Origin: Pseudomonas sp. LS1212
GTDB lineage: Bacteria; Pseudomonadota; Gammaproteobacteria; Pseudomonadales; Pseudomonadaceae
Length of the DNA stretch: 64,000 bases
NCBI RefSeq assembly: GCF_024741815.1
Contig: NZ_CP102951.1
Span: forward strand, 2,247,001 to 2,311,000
Reading direction: 5' to 3'
Shown: positions 35,639 through 44,979 of the stretch, piece after piece
Layout: each line of letters opens with the position of its first letter
Position numbering within the stretch: the first letter of the stretch is position 1
Notes under the pieces: generated by a model
Told to the model about the DNA's origin: nothing
The model's input: the letters and a program-made list of their open reading frames with translations, nothing else
Database searches by the model: none
Translations under genes and position numbers: made by a program

Positions 35639-36609
35639 ACGGGCTGACCCGGGTCATCCGCGAGTACTCGCTGTTTCAGGCCGTGCTGCTGGTGGTGGAC
35701 CGGCTGCGCGATTCCCATCCGGACCTGAGCGAGGAGGATCTCTACGATCAGCTGGAATTCCAGGCCAATCCGAGCCTGGGTTTCCCTGGCAGCGACGTCG
35801 ATCGCGTGGAGTTTTTCGAAGAGCACGGGCAGATGCGCGCGCGCCTGCGTTTCAACCTGATCGGGCTGTTCGGCTCCGGCTCGCCGCTGCCGGCGTTTTA
35901 CGGTGAACAGGCCCTGGGCGACAGCGAGGACGGCAACCCGACCCGCAACTTCCTCGATCTGTTCCACCATCGCCTGCAGCGGCTGATGCTGCCGATCTGG
36001 CGCAAGTACCGTTACCGCGCCAGCTTCAAGAGCGGCGCGCTCGACCCGTTTTCCGCCCAGCTGTTCGCCCTGATCGGCCTCGGTGGCGAAGACATCCGCA
36101 AGGCCAAGGAGCTGAACTGGAAGCGCCTGCTACCGTACCTCGGCCTGCTCAGCCTGCGTGCCCACTCGGCGGCGCTGATCGAGGCCGTGCTGCGTTACTA
36201 CTTCAAGCATGCGGACCTGGTGATCGAGCAGTGCATCGAGCGCCGGGTAGAGATTCTCGAAGAGCAATGCAACCGGCTGGGCCGCGCCAACAGCCAGCTC
36301 GGCGAAGACCTGGTGCTGGGCGAGCGGGTGCGCGACCGATGCGGCAAGTTCCGCATTCATATCCGCCAGCTGGACTGGCAACGCTTCCACGAATTCCTGC
36401 CGATCGGTTTCGGTTACCAGCCACTTTGCGCGCTGGTGCGGTTCACCCTGCGTGACCCGCTGGACTACGACATTCGCCTGGTCCTGCGCCAGGAAGAAAT
36501 CCGCGAACTGCGCATCGGTGAGCAGAACGCCTGTCGCCTCGGATGGACCAGTTGGCTCGGCCGCGAACGCGCGGACGGCGTGGTCACCCTGGGCAATAAA
36601 ATTCATTAA
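35602..36609 (+). CDS. tssG: T6SS baseplate protein TssG
   Basis: A 335-aa TssG with the conserved NPSLGFPGSDVDRVEF block, FNLIGLFGSGSPLPAFYGEQALG, the FLDLFHHRLQRLMLPIWRKYRY segment and LLRHYF-like receptor-binding region (AVLRYYFKHADLVIEQ). It overlaps tssF by 37 bases and is followed by clpV after 11 bases. Together with TssE, TssF and TssK it forms the wedge unit. Confidence 0.95.
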   Translation: MDTTYGSSALALNGLTRVIREYSLFQAVLLVVDRLRDSHPDLSEEDLYDQLEFQANPSLGFPGSDVDRVEFFEEHGQMRARLRFNLIGLFGSGSPLPAFYGEQALGDSEDGNPTRNFLDLFHHRLQRLMLPIWRKYRYRASFKSGALDPFSAQLFALIGLGGEDIRKAKELNWKRLLPYLGLLSLRAHSAALIEAVLRYYFKHADLVIEQCIERRVEILEEQCNRLGRANSQLGEDLVLGERVRDRCGKFRIHIRQLDWQRFHEFLPIGFGYQPLCALVRFTLRDPLDYDIRLVLRQEEIRELRIGEQNACRLGWTSWLGRERADGVVTLGNKIH

Positions 36610-36620
36610 GGACAGATGGC

Positions 36621-39275
36621 ATGATCAACGTAGACCTGCAGCAACTTATCCAGGCGCTGGACGCCGAAACCCGTCGTGATCTGGAAAGCTCCGCCGAACG
36701 TTGCGTCGCCCGGGGTGGCAGTAAAATCCTGGTCGAAGACCTGCTGCTGGGGCTGCTGGAGCGCCCGCGGGGTCTGCTCGCACGCGCGATGCAGGACGCC
36801 GAAGTGGACGCCGGCGAGCTGAGCGCGGCCTTGCAGTCGCGGGTAGAACATAGCGCCTCGCGCAACCCGGTGTTCGCACCTGAGCTGGTGCAATGGCTGC
36901 AGGATGCCTTGCTGGTGGCCAACCTCGAACTCGGTCAGAGCCAGGTCGAGCAGGCGGCGCTGATCCTCGCGCTGCTGCGCAACCCGATGCGTTACGCCGG
37001 TAGCCGTTACCAGCCGCTGCTGGCCAAGCTGAACATCGAACGCCTGAAGGATTTCGCCCTGTCGCAGCAGGACGAGCCGGCCAGCGGCAAACCGCCGGCG
37101 CCGGGTGAGTCGCTGTTGCAGCGCTTCACCCACAACCTGACCCAGCAGGCACGCGAGGGCAAGCTCGACCCGGTGCTGTGCCGTGATGGCGCGATCCGCC
37201 AGATGGTCGACATCCTTGCCCGTCGCCGCAAGAACAACCCGATTGTGGTCGGCGAAGCCGGCGTCGGTAAAACCGCCGTGGTCGAAGGCCTGGCCTCGCG
37301 CATCGCCGCCGGTGAAGTGCCGCAGGTGCTCAAGGGCGTTGAGCTGCTATCGCTGGACATGGGTCTGCTGCAGGCGGGTGCCAGCGTCAAGGGTGAGTTC
37401 GAGCGCCGCCTCAAAGGCGTGATCGACGAGGTCAAGGCCTCGCCGAAGCCGATCATTCTGTTTATCGACGAAGCCCACACCCTGATCGGTGCGGGCGGTA
37501 ACGCGGGCGGTTCCGACGCGGCCAACCTGCTCAAGCCAGCCCTGGCCCGTGGCGAGTTACGCACCATTGCTGCCACGACCTGGGCCGAGTACAAGAAGTA
37601 CTTTGAGAAAGACCCGGCCCTGGCCCGTCGCTTCCAGGCGGTGCAGCTGCATGAGCCGACGGTCAGCGAGGCGGTGACCATCCTGCGTGGCCTGGCCCAG
37701 GTCTACGAGAAGAGCCACGGTATCTACCTGCGCGACGATGCGGTGGTGGCCGCGGCCGAACTGTCGGCCCGTTATCTGGCCGGCCGGCAACTGCCGGACA
37801 AAGCGGTGGACGTTCTTGACACCGCCTGTGCGCGGGTTCGCATCAGTCTGGCGGCGGCACCGGAGAGCCTGGAACGCCTGCGTGGCGAACTGGCCGAAGG
37901 TAACCGCCAGCTTCAGGCGCTGCGCCGCGATGCCGAAGCCGGTCTGGCGATCGACCAGGAGGCACTGGACGCTCTGAAGACGCGTCTAGCAGAAGCCGCG
38001 GCCGAGCAGCAAACCCTGGAAACCCTGTGGAGCGAACAGCGCACCCTGGCTGAGCGTCTGCTCGAACTGCGCCAGCAACTGGCCAAGGCCCGCGAAGCGG
38101 CCAACCAGCCACCGTTGGTGTCGGTGGAAGAGGGCGCCGAAGGCACGGTGATCGAAACCCTCGCCGCCGAAGTGGAAGAGGGGCAGGGCGTCGAGGCGCT
38201 GGAAGCCGCCCTTAACGAAACCCATCACGCCCTGAGCGATGCCCAGAGTCAGGAGCGTCTGGTCAGTTTCGAAGTCTGCCCGCGGCTGGTGGCCGAAGTG
38301 ATCAGCGCCTGGACCGGCGTGCCGCTGGCGCAACTGGCCCGTGAACACAATGCCAAGGTGGCGAGTTTCGCCACCGACCTGCGGACGCGGATTCGCGGTC
38401 AGGAACAAGCGGTGCACGCGCTGGACCGTTCGATGCGCGCCACCGCCGCTGGCCTGAACAAGCCGGATGCTCCGGTGGGCGTATTCCTGCTGGTGGGCCC
38501 GAGCGGCGTCGGCAAGACCGAAACCGCCCTGGCCCTGGCTGACCTGCTGTACGGCGGCGATCGTTTCATCACCACCATCAACATGTCCGAGTTCCAGGAG
38601 AAGCATACCTTGTCGCGTCTGATCGGTGCGCCGCCAGGCTATGTCGGCTACGGCGAGGGCGGCATGCTCACCGAGGCGGTGCGGCAGAAACCCTATTCGG
38701 TGGTGCTGCTCGACGAGGTCGAGAAAGCCGACCCGGACGTGCTGAACCTGTTCTATCAGATCTTCGACAAGGGCGTGGCCAACGACGGCGAAGGGCGGGA
38801 GATCGACTTCCGCAATACCCTGATCCTGATGACCTCGAACCTGGCCAGCGACCGGATCAGCGCGCAGTGCGAGAACGGCGAGCGACCGAGCGCCGAGACC
38901 CTGGAAGAGACCATCCGCCCGGTTCTCAGCAAGCACTTCAAGCCAGCGCTGCTGGCGCGCATGCGCGTGGTGCCGTACTACCCGGTGGGCGGCCCGGTCC
39001 TGCGCGAGCTGATCGAAATCAAACTGGGCCGTCTGGGCGAGCGCCTGAACCGTCGCCAGCTGGATTTCACTCATTGCCAGAACCTGGTCGATCACCTGGC
39101 CGAGCGCTGCACCCAGAGCGAAAGCGGCGCGCGCCTGATCGACCATTTGCTCGACCTGCATGTACTGCCGTTGGTGGCCGACCGCCTGCTGGATGCCATG
39201 GCCACCGGCGAGAACCTCAAGCGCGTGCACGCGACGCTCGACAGCAGCGGCGGCGTGACCTGCGAGTTCGCCTGA
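36621..39275 (+). CDS. clpV: T6SS sheath-recycling ATPase ClpV (TssH)
   Basis: An 884-aa Hsp100/ClpB-type AAA+ unfoldase that disassembles the contracted TssBC sheath. It has an N-terminal double-Clp domain that binds TssC, Walker A motifs GEAGVGKT (about residue 211) and GPSGVGKT (about 626), Walker B FIDEAHTL and LLDEVEKA, and a coiled-coil middle domain around 410-520. It is full length, and the activator gene starts ten bases downstream. Confidence 0.97.
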   Translation: MINVDLQQLIQALDAETRRDLESSAERCVARGGSKILVEDLLLGLLERPRGLLARAMQDAEVDAGELSAALQSRVEHSASRNPVFAPELVQWLQDALLVANLELGQSQVEQAALILALLRNPMRYAGSRYQPLLAKLNIERLKDFALSQQDEPASGKPPAPGESLLQRFTHNLTQQAREGKLDPVLCRDGAIRQMVDILARRRKNNPIVVGEAGVGKTAVVEGLASRIAAGEVPQVLKGVELLSLDMGLLQAGASVKGEFERRLKGVIDEVKASPKPIILFIDEAHTLIGAGGNAGGSDAANLLKPALARGELRTIAATTWAEYKKYFEKDPALARRFQAVQLHEPTVSEAVTILRGLAQVYEKSHGIYLRDDAVVAAAELSARYLAGRQLPDKAVDVLDTACARVRISLAAAPESLERLRGELAEGNRQLQALRRDAEAGLAIDQEALDALKTRLAEAAAEQQTLETLWSEQRTLAERLLELRQQLAKAREAANQPPLVSVEEGAEGTVIETLAAEVEEGQGVEALEAALNETHHALSDAQSQERLVSFEVCPRLVAEVISAWTGVPLAQLAREHNAKVASFATDLRTRIRGQEQAVHALDRSMRATAAGLNKPDAPVGVFLLVGPSGVGKTETALALADLLYGGDRFITTINMSEFQEKHTLSRLIGAPPGYVGYGEGGMLTEAVRQKPYSVVLLDEVEKADPDVLNLFYQIFDKGVANDGEGREIDFRNTLILMTSNLASDRISAQCENGERPSAETLEETIRPVLSKHFKPALLARMRVVPYYPVGGPVLRELIEIKLGRLGERLNRRQLDFTHCQNLVDHLAERCTQSESGARLIDHLLDLHVLPLVADRLLDAMATGENLKRVHATLDSSGGVTCEFA

Positions 39276-39285
39276 GGTGGGTGTG

Positions 39286-40803
39286 ATGTTCACTCGTGTA
39301 CCGCAACCACTGATCTACGCCGAGGCGCTGCTGGCGCAGTTCGCCAGCCTGTCCCGGGTGGCCGACGGTGGCGCGCTGCTGGGCGATTTCGTGCGCGGGG
39401 TGGCCGCGCTCAGCGGTTGCGAGCTGAGCCAGCTGTACCTGCTGGATGCCACCCATACCCGACTGGGCCTGAGCACCGAATGTCTGGGCGGCATCCTGCA
39501 ACCGCGGGAAGCGGCGAGCCTGCCGGCGGATTACAACGGTGAGCAGCTGCTGCAATTCGCCCTGTGCCAGAACCGCGTGGTGAGCCTGGTGGGGCTGAGT
39601 GGCAGCCTGCACGAAACCAGCTTCCTGCCGGCCCAGGACACACCCTGGCAGTCGCTGTTGTGCGTGCCGCTGGTGAATACGCAAAAGGCCGTTGAAGGTC
39701 TGTTGCTGTGCGCCAGCCGTGAACATGTCGACCTTCAGGGCTTCGCCGATTCCATGGGGCAGTTGGGCTCGTTCGTGCTCGGGCAACTGCACCTGCTGCA
39801 ACGCCTGCACCGTCCGGTGGGCGACGCGGCACCCGTGCCCAGCACCCCGGTCAGTGCCAGTGGTTACGGGCTGATTGGCAACAGCACGGCCATGCGCCAG
39901 ACCTACCAGCTGATCAGCAAGGTTCTGCACAGCCCCTACACCGTATTGCTGCGCGGCGAGACCGGCACCGGCAAGGAAGTGGTGGCCCGCGCCATCCATG
40001 ACTACGGCCCACGGCGCTCCCAGGTGTTCGTCGTGCAGAACTGCGCGGCGTTCCCGGAGAACCTGCTGGAGAGCGAGCTGTTCGGCTACCGCAAGGGCGC
40101 CTTCACCGGTGCCGATCGCGACCGCCCGGGGCTGTTCGATGCGGCCAATGGCGGCACCCTGTTGCTGGATGAAATCGGCGACATGCCGTTGTCCCTGCAG
40201 TCCAAGCTGTTACGCGTGCTGCAGGAGGGCGAGATCCGTCCGCTGGGTTCCAACGACACCCACAAGATCGACGTGCGCATCATCGCCGCGACCCACCGCG
40301 ACCTGGCGGTGCTGGTCAGCGAAGGTAAGTTTCGCGAAGACCTGTACTACCGTCTGGCGCAGTTCCCGATCAAGTTGCCGGCCCTGCGCCAGCGCGAAGG
40401 CGACATCCTCGACCTGGCCCGGCACTTCGCCGACAAGGCCTGCGCCTTCCTGCAGCGCGACCCGGTGAACTGGTCGGAAACCGCCCTCAATCACCTGTCG
40501 AACTACACCTTCCCGGGCAACGTGCGTGAGCTCAAGGGCCTGGTGGAGCGGGCGGTGCTGTTGTGCGAAGGCGGCGAGCTGCTGGCCGAGCATTTCTCCC
40601 TGAGCAGCGAAGCGCTGCCGGAAGAACCTGGGCTGAACCTGCGTGAGCGCCTGGAGAAGGTCGAGCGCCATCTACTGCTCGATTGCCTGCGCAAGAACGA
40701 CGGCAATCAGACCCTGGCGGCCCGCGAGCTTGGGTTGCCCAGGCGCACGCTGCTGTACCGCCTCGCGCGGCTGAACATCAATCTCGGCGACTTCGAGGGC
40801 TAG
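39286..40803 (+). CDS. Sigma-54-dependent activator of the T6SS locus (Sfa2/VasH type)
   Basis: A 505-aa bacterial enhancer-binding protein. An N-terminal GAF-like sensor covers about 20-180. The central AAA+ domain has Walker A GETGTGKE, the sigma-54-contacting loop GAFTGA intact, and Walker [13 protein letters not shown]-terminal Fis-type helix-turn-helix ([23 protein letters not shown]) binds upstream sites. GAGGTG lies six bases before ATG 39286; earlier GTG codons lack such spacing. Its place after clpV matches sfa2 of HSI-II. It could drive the hcp promoter candidate at 18856. Confidence 0.93.
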   Translation: MFTRVPQPLIYAEALLAQFASLSRVADGGALLGDFVRGVAALSGCELSQLYLLDATHTRLGLSTECLGGILQPREAASLPADYNGEQLLQFALCQNRVVSLVGLSGSLHETSFLPAQDTPWQSLLCVPLVNTQKAVEGLLLCASREHVDLQGFADSMGQLGSFVLGQLHLLQRLHRPVGDAAPVPSTPVSASGYGLIGNSTAMRQTYQLISKVLHSPYTVLLRGETGTGKEVVARAIHDYGPRRSQVFVVQNCAAFPENLLESELFGYRKGAFTGADRDRPGLFDAANGGTLLLDEIGDMPLSLQSKLLRVLQEGEIRPLGSNDTHKIDVRIIAATHRDLAVLVSEGKFREDLYYRLAQFPIKLPALRQREGDILDLARHFADKACAFLQRDPVNWSETALNHLSNYTFPGNVRELKGLVERAVLLCEGGELLAEHFSLSSEALPEEPGLNLRERLEKVERHLLLDCLRKNDGNQTLAARELGLPRRTLLYRLARLNINLGDFEG

Positions 40804-40898
40804 CGCGACATGACTTCCCCAAGCGCCTTTTTCGTTTCTCGGAGCGTCGCCCGCAAGGGTCGGCGCTTTGTGCATTGTCTACCCATGGAGACCTTCTG

Positions 40899-41039
40899 AT
40901 GTCTGTTCGTCACTGGCAAGCCGCCCTGCTGGCTCTGATCGTTCTCAGCGGCCTCGGCGGCTGTAGCGGCAATTACAAATTCAACGACAACACCTATCGC
41001 CCATTGGGTGATCCGCATGCGGTCAATCGCGGCAAGTGA
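40899..41039 (+). CDS. Small T6SS-locus lipoprotein (OrfX position)
   Basis: A 46-aa gene easily missed for its size. The start MSVRHWQAALLALIVLSG leads into lipobox LGGC (Cys at residue 23), so it is predicted to be lipidated, leaving a mature peptide of 24 residues. GGAG lies seven bases before the ATG. It occupies the slot between the sigma-54 activator and the FHA gene, where P. aeruginosa HSI-II has the small orfX. Its role is unknown; by location it may assist the membrane complex. Confidence 0.75.
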   Translation: MSVRHWQAALLALIVLSGLGGCSGNYKFNDNTYRPLGDPHAVNRGK

Positions 41040-41056
41040 GCGCAAGGAGCATCATC

Positions 41057-42250
41057 ATGGAACTGGTTTTCGAAATGCTGAACACCAAGCAGTTCGTGCC
41101 CACGGAGTTGCGCAGCAAAACCTTCAAGCAGGCCGGCGGCGTGATCGGGCGCGGCGAGGATTGCGACTGGATCATTCCGGACCGCAAGCGCCACCTGTCC
41201 AATCACCACGCGATCGTCAGCTACCGCGGCGGTACGTTTTTCCTCACCGATACCAGCAGCAACGGTATCCAGGCCAGCGACAGCGGCGCACGCCTGCGCA
41301 AGGGCGAGCCGCAGCGTATCGAGCACGGCAGTGTCTATGTGCTGGGGGATTTCGAGATCCGTGCGCGCCTGGTGCGCGATTCGGCGACCTTCGACACCGA
41401 GGTCGGTCGTCCGCAAGCCGCTGGCAGCATCATTCCCGATGACGTATTCCTCGACCTCGACCCTCTCAACGCGCTGGACCAGCAGGAGCGGGTGTATTCG
41501 GAAATCGACGAACTGACCGCGCTCAACACGCCGCGCCAGGAACCACCGCAGCGCGCGGACTATGCGCGCATCGACATGGAAAGCCTGCTGGTGCCGGGAC
41601 TGGTGGCGCAGCCCGAGGCGCTGGTCGCCGTCGAGCCGGCCCCGGTGGAGCGTCAGAGCGAAGGCTTCTGGGAGCATTTCAGCGCGGCGCTGGGGGTGGA
41701 TCTCAAAGGCCTCGATAACGACAGCCGCGAAGCCCTGGCGATCAATGCCGCGCGTCTGCTCAAGCAAAGCATCGGCGGCCTGCAGCAGAACCTGCGTACC
41801 CGCAGTGAGCTGAAAAACGAACTGCGCCTGGCCCTGACCGCCGCCCAGGGCGGCAGTAAGAACCCGCTGAAGTTCGCCGTGGACGCCAGCGAAGCGCTGG
41901 GCATCCTGCTGCAGGGCAACAAGCCCGCCCAGTTGCCGGCCGAGCAGGCGATCTCCCGCGCCTTCCGCGATCTGCAGGCGCATCAGGTGGCGCTGTTGAC
42001 GGCCAGCCGCGCGGCCGTGCGCGGCACCCTCGAGCATTTCTCGCCACAGCAGCTAACCCTGCGTTTCGAGCGTGACAACAAGCCGCTGTTGGCCACTTCC
42101 GGCAGCCACTGGAGAGCCTACAACCGTTACCACAAGGCACTGAGTCAGGACGATGATTGGAGCGAACGTCTGCTGGCCCGTGACTTCGCCCAGGCCTACG
42201 AAGAACAGATCCGGCTGATCTCCACCCTTCACACCGAACACCAAGGATGA
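41057..42250 (+). CDS. tagH: T6SS FHA-domain protein (TagH/Fha)
   Basis: A 397-aa protein. The FHA domain at about residues 25-95 keeps the phosphothreonine-binding pattern GRGEDCDW, LSNHHAIV and TSSNGI. The C-terminal half is the VasC/ImpI-type region with the block SRAFRDLQAHQVALLTASRAAVRGTLEHFSP. ATG 41057 follows AAGGAG. Kinase and phosphatase genes lie at the end of the operon, so threonine phosphorylation is a likely control of assembly. It overlaps tssJ by four bases. Confidence 0.92.
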   Translation: MELVFEMLNTKQFVPTELRSKTFKQAGGVIGRGEDCDWIIPDRKRHLSNHHAIVSYRGGTFFLTDTSSNGIQASDSGARLRKGEPQRIEHGSVYVLGDFEIRARLVRDSATFDTEVGRPQAAGSIIPDDVFLDLDPLNALDQQERVYSEIDELTALNTPRQEPPQRADYARIDMESLLVPGLVAQPEALVAVEPAPVERQSEGFWEHFSAALGVDLKGLDNDSREALAINAARLLKQSIGGLQQNLRTRSELKNELRLALTAAQGGSKNPLKFAVDASEALGILLQGNKPAQLPAEQAISRAFRDLQAHQVALLTASRAAVRGTLEHFSPQQLTLRFERDNKPLLATSGSHWRAYNRYHKALSQDDDWSERLLARDFAQAYEEQIRLISTLHTEHQG

Positions 42251-42756
42251 TGCGCATGTCTCGCTGCTCGACCCTGTTACTCAAGACGCTGGCTGCGCTG
42301 ACCGCCCTGGCGTTGCTGGCCGGCTGCTCGTCGCTGTCGCCGTACTCGACCATGACCAAGCTGAACATCAAGCTGACCGCCAGCGACCAGCTCAACCCGG
42401 ACCTCAACGGTCGTCCGTCGCCGATCGTGGTGCGGCTGATCGAGCTCAAGCATCCGGTGGCCTTCGAGAGCGCGGATTTCTTCAGCCTCTACGAGCGCGC
42501 CAAGGAGTCCCTGGCGCCGGACATGGTGGCCAGCGAAGAGCTGGAACTGCGCCCGGGTGAAACCGTGGAACTCAAGCTCAGCGTCGAAGAAGGCAGCCGC
42601 TACGTCGGCGTGCTGGCGGCCTACCGCGACCTGTCGGAAACCCAGTGGCGCTATGTGGTCCAGCTCACTCCGGTGGAGCTGACCGAAGCCGATCTGACCC
42701 TCGACCAGGCCGGTATCTGTACCAGCAATGCAACGCTCGCCAAGGCGGACAAGTAA
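42247..42756 (+). CDS. tssJ: T6SS outer-membrane lipoprotein TssJ
   Basis: A 169-aa lipoprotein with lipobox LLAGC (Cys near residue 27), a beta-sandwich body (NIKLTASDQLNPDLNGRPSPIVVRLIELK) and the typical AFESADFFSLYE block. TssJ anchors TssM to the outer membrane. The start codons ATG ATG CGC ATG overlap the end of tagH; the first is used here, but the third (42256) is also possible. Confidence 0.94.
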   Translation: MMRMSRCSTLLLKTLAALTALALLAGCSSLSPYSTMTKLNIKLTASDQLNPDLNGRPSPIVVRLIELKHPVAFESADFFSLYERAKESLAPDMVASEELELRPGETVELKLSVEEGSRYVGVLAAYRDLSETQWRYVVQLTPVELTEADLTLDQAGICTSNATLAKADK

Positions 42757-42758
42757 TC

Positions 42759-44090
42759 ATGAACGTGCATAAAGTCATTTGGCAGGAAGGCATGCTGCTG
42801 CGCCCGCAGCACTTCCAGCACAACGATCGTTATTACGACTACCAGATGAAAACCCGCACCCAGTTGCTGGGCAGTTATTCCTGGGGTTTTCTGGGGCTGG
42901 AGATCGACCTGCAGTTCCTCAACATGGGCAAGCTGGTGATCAGCCAGGCCTCCGGCATCCTGCCCGACGGCAGTCTGTTCGAACTGGGCGGCAACACCGA
43001 GCCGCTGGCCCTCGACGTGCCGCCGAACACCGGCAATACCCCGATCTATCTGGCCTTGCCGCTGGTGACCGGTAACCACATCGAGTCGCGCCGTCCGGAG
43101 CAGTCCGACGTGCTGGCGCGCTACACCACCTACGAGGCGGAAGTGGCCGACTCCAACGCAGGCGACGAATCCAGCAGCCAGGTCAGCTGTGCGTGGCCGG
43201 ACTTCCGTCTGCTGCTGGGCGAGCAACAGAGCGACCAGGCCTATGTGAAGCTCAAGCTCTGCGAAGTCCTCGATACCACGCCTGACGGGGTGATCACCCT
43301 CGACCCGGACTTCGTGCCGACCTTCATCCACGCCCATGCATCGAGCTACCTGCTGTCGTGCTTGAAAGAAGTGATCAGCATGCTTAGCCACCGGGGCGAC
43401 ACCATTGCCGACCGGATTCGTTCCAACGGCAAGGTCGGCGGTGTCGAAGTCGGCGACTTCATGATGCTGCAACTGATCAATCGCACCGAGCTGCTGCTGC
43501 GCCACTACCTGGGCCTGGAGCAGGTGCATCCGGAAGAGCTGTACCGTACGCTGCTGACCATGCTCGGCGATTTGGCGACTTTCGCCAGTGACAGCAAGCG
43601 GCCGCGCCTGGACAGCCGCTACCAGCACAGCGACCAGGGCGCGAGCTTCCGCAAGTTGATGGACGCGATCCGCCAGGTGCTGTCGATGGTGCTCGAACAG
43701 CACGCCATCGAGCTGGAGCTGCAGGCGCGTCAGTACGGGATCATCGTGTCGCCGTTGCACGACCACAAGCTGCTGGGTTCGGCCTCGTTCGTCCTGGCCG
43801 CCAGTGCCAACTGCGACTCCGAAGAACTACGCCATCGCTTGCCGGCGCACCTCAAGGTCGGCCCGGTGGAGCGTATTCGCCAGCTGGTCAACCTGCACCT
43901 GCCCGGGATCAAGGTCAAACCGTTGCCGGTGGCGCCACGGCAGATCGCGTTCCACTCCAACAAAACCTATTTCATCCTCGAACTCAGTTCCGAAGACCTG
44001 GCGCAACTGGAGCGTTCCGGCGGTTTCGCCTTCCATGTGTCCGGCGAATTCGCCGAGCTTGAACTGAAATTCTGGGCCATCAGGAGCTGA
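42759..44090 (+). CDS. tssK: T6SS baseplate/membrane-complex linker TssK
   Basis: A 443-aa TssK. It begins VIWQEGMLLRPQHFQHNDRYY, the hallmark N-terminal block, and continues with GLEIDLQFLNMGKLVI and the C-terminal HLPGIKVKPLPVAPRQIAFHSNKTYF. The ATG at 42759 lies two bases after tssJ. The protein connects the baseplate to TssL/TssM and resembles phage receptor-binding proteins. Intact and full length. Confidence 0.95.
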   Translation: MNVHKVIWQEGMLLRPQHFQHNDRYYDYQMKTRTQLLGSYSWGFLGLEIDLQFLNMGKLVISQASGILPDGSLFELGGNTEPLALDVPPNTGNTPIYLALPLVTGNHIESRRPEQSDVLARYTTYEAEVADSNAGDESSSQVSCAWPDFRLLLGEQQSDQAYVKLKLCEVLDTTPDGVITLDPDFVPTFIHAHASSYLLSCLKEVISMLSHRGDTIADRIRSNGKVGGVEVGDFMMLQLINRTELLLRHYLGLEQVHPEELYRTLLTMLGDLATFASDSKRPRLDSRYQHSDQGASFRKLMDAIRQVLSMVLEQHAIELELQARQYGIIVSPLHDHKLLGSASFVLAASANCDSEELRHRLPAHLKVGPVERIRQLVNLHLPGIKVKPLPVAPRQIAFHSNKTYFILELSSEDLAQLERSGGFAFHVSGEFAELELKFWAIRS

Positions 44091-44095
44091 CCGAC

Positions 44096-44965
44096 ATGAT
44101 CAAGGACATGGAACACAACCAGGACGACAAAACCGTCCTGCTCGATCGCCAGGGCCATGGCCCGGCGCAGAGTCCGCTGACCGATTTCGCCGCGCCGCCG
44201 CGCTTCGAGCAACTGGAAGAACGGATGATCTACGCCGCGCGCTTGCGCCCGGCCGAGGCCTTCAACATCAGCCTGAACGCGTTGGTGGCGGCGGCCTCCG
44301 ATCTGTTGTCGGAAGTGGTGCGCCTCAAGCACAGCGACACCCGCGAAGACCTGTACGCGCTCAACGAGCGGCTGACCGCGGGCCTGAAACTGTTCGAAGT
44401 GCGCGCCCTGCACAACGGCGCCGAAAGCAGCCAGGTCATGGCCGCCCGCTACGTGTTGTGCACCGTGGTCGACGAGGCGGTGGTCACGACCCCCTGGGGC
44501 AATGAAAGCGAGTGGTCGCAGATGAGCCTGCTCAGCAGCTTCCACAACGAGACCTTTGGTGGCGAGAAGTTCTTCCAGCTGCTGGGTCGACTGTCGAAGA
44601 ACCCGGTCAAGCATCTGCCGATGCTAGAGCTGATGTACCTGTGCCTGTCGCTGGGCTTCGAGGGCAAGTACCGGGTCATGGCCCGCGGCATGCTCGAACT
44701 CGAAGGCATCCGCGATGCGTTGTACCGGCAGATCCGTCAGCTGCGTGGCGACGTGCCGCGCGAGCTGTCGCCGCACTGGGAGGGCTTGCACGACAAACGA
44801 CGCAACCTGGTGCGCATCGTGCCGTGGTGGATGGTCGCGCTGTTCACGGTGGTCTGCCTGGTGGTGATGTATTCGGGGTTCGCCTGGGTTCTGGGCGAGC
44901 AGCGCGAGACCGTTCTGCAACCTTATCAGAAGCTTGACCCGGCCGTGGTCCAGCCCCAGCAGTAA
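44096..44965 (+). CDS. tssL: T6SS inner-membrane protein TssL (DotU)
   Basis: A 289-aa DotU-type protein. The cytoplasmic domain covers about 40-235 (LRPAEAFNISLNALVAAASDLLSEVVRL, ARYVLCTVVDEAVVTTPWG, FHNETFGGEKFFQLL), and a single C-terminal membrane anchor follows at about 241-266. No OmpA-like peptidoglycan-binding extension is present, so peptidoglycan anchoring must come from another protein. The start with AGGAG upstream is at 44096, five bases after tssK. Confidence 0.95.
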   Translation: MIKDMEHNQDDKTVLLDRQGHGPAQSPLTDFAAPPRFEQLEERMIYAARLRPAEAFNISLNALVAAASDLLSEVVRLKHSDTREDLYALNERLTAGLKLFEVRALHNGAESSQVMAARYVLCTVVDEAVVTTPWGNESEWSQMSLLSSFHNETFGGEKFFQLLGRLSKNPVKHLPMLELMYLCLSLGFEGKYRVMARGMLELEGIRDALYRQIRQLRGDVPRELSPHWEGLHDKRRNLVRIVPWWMVALFTVVCLVVMYSGFAWVLGEQRETVLQPYQKLDPAVVQPQQ

Positions 44966-44979
44966 TACAGGGACGTGTG

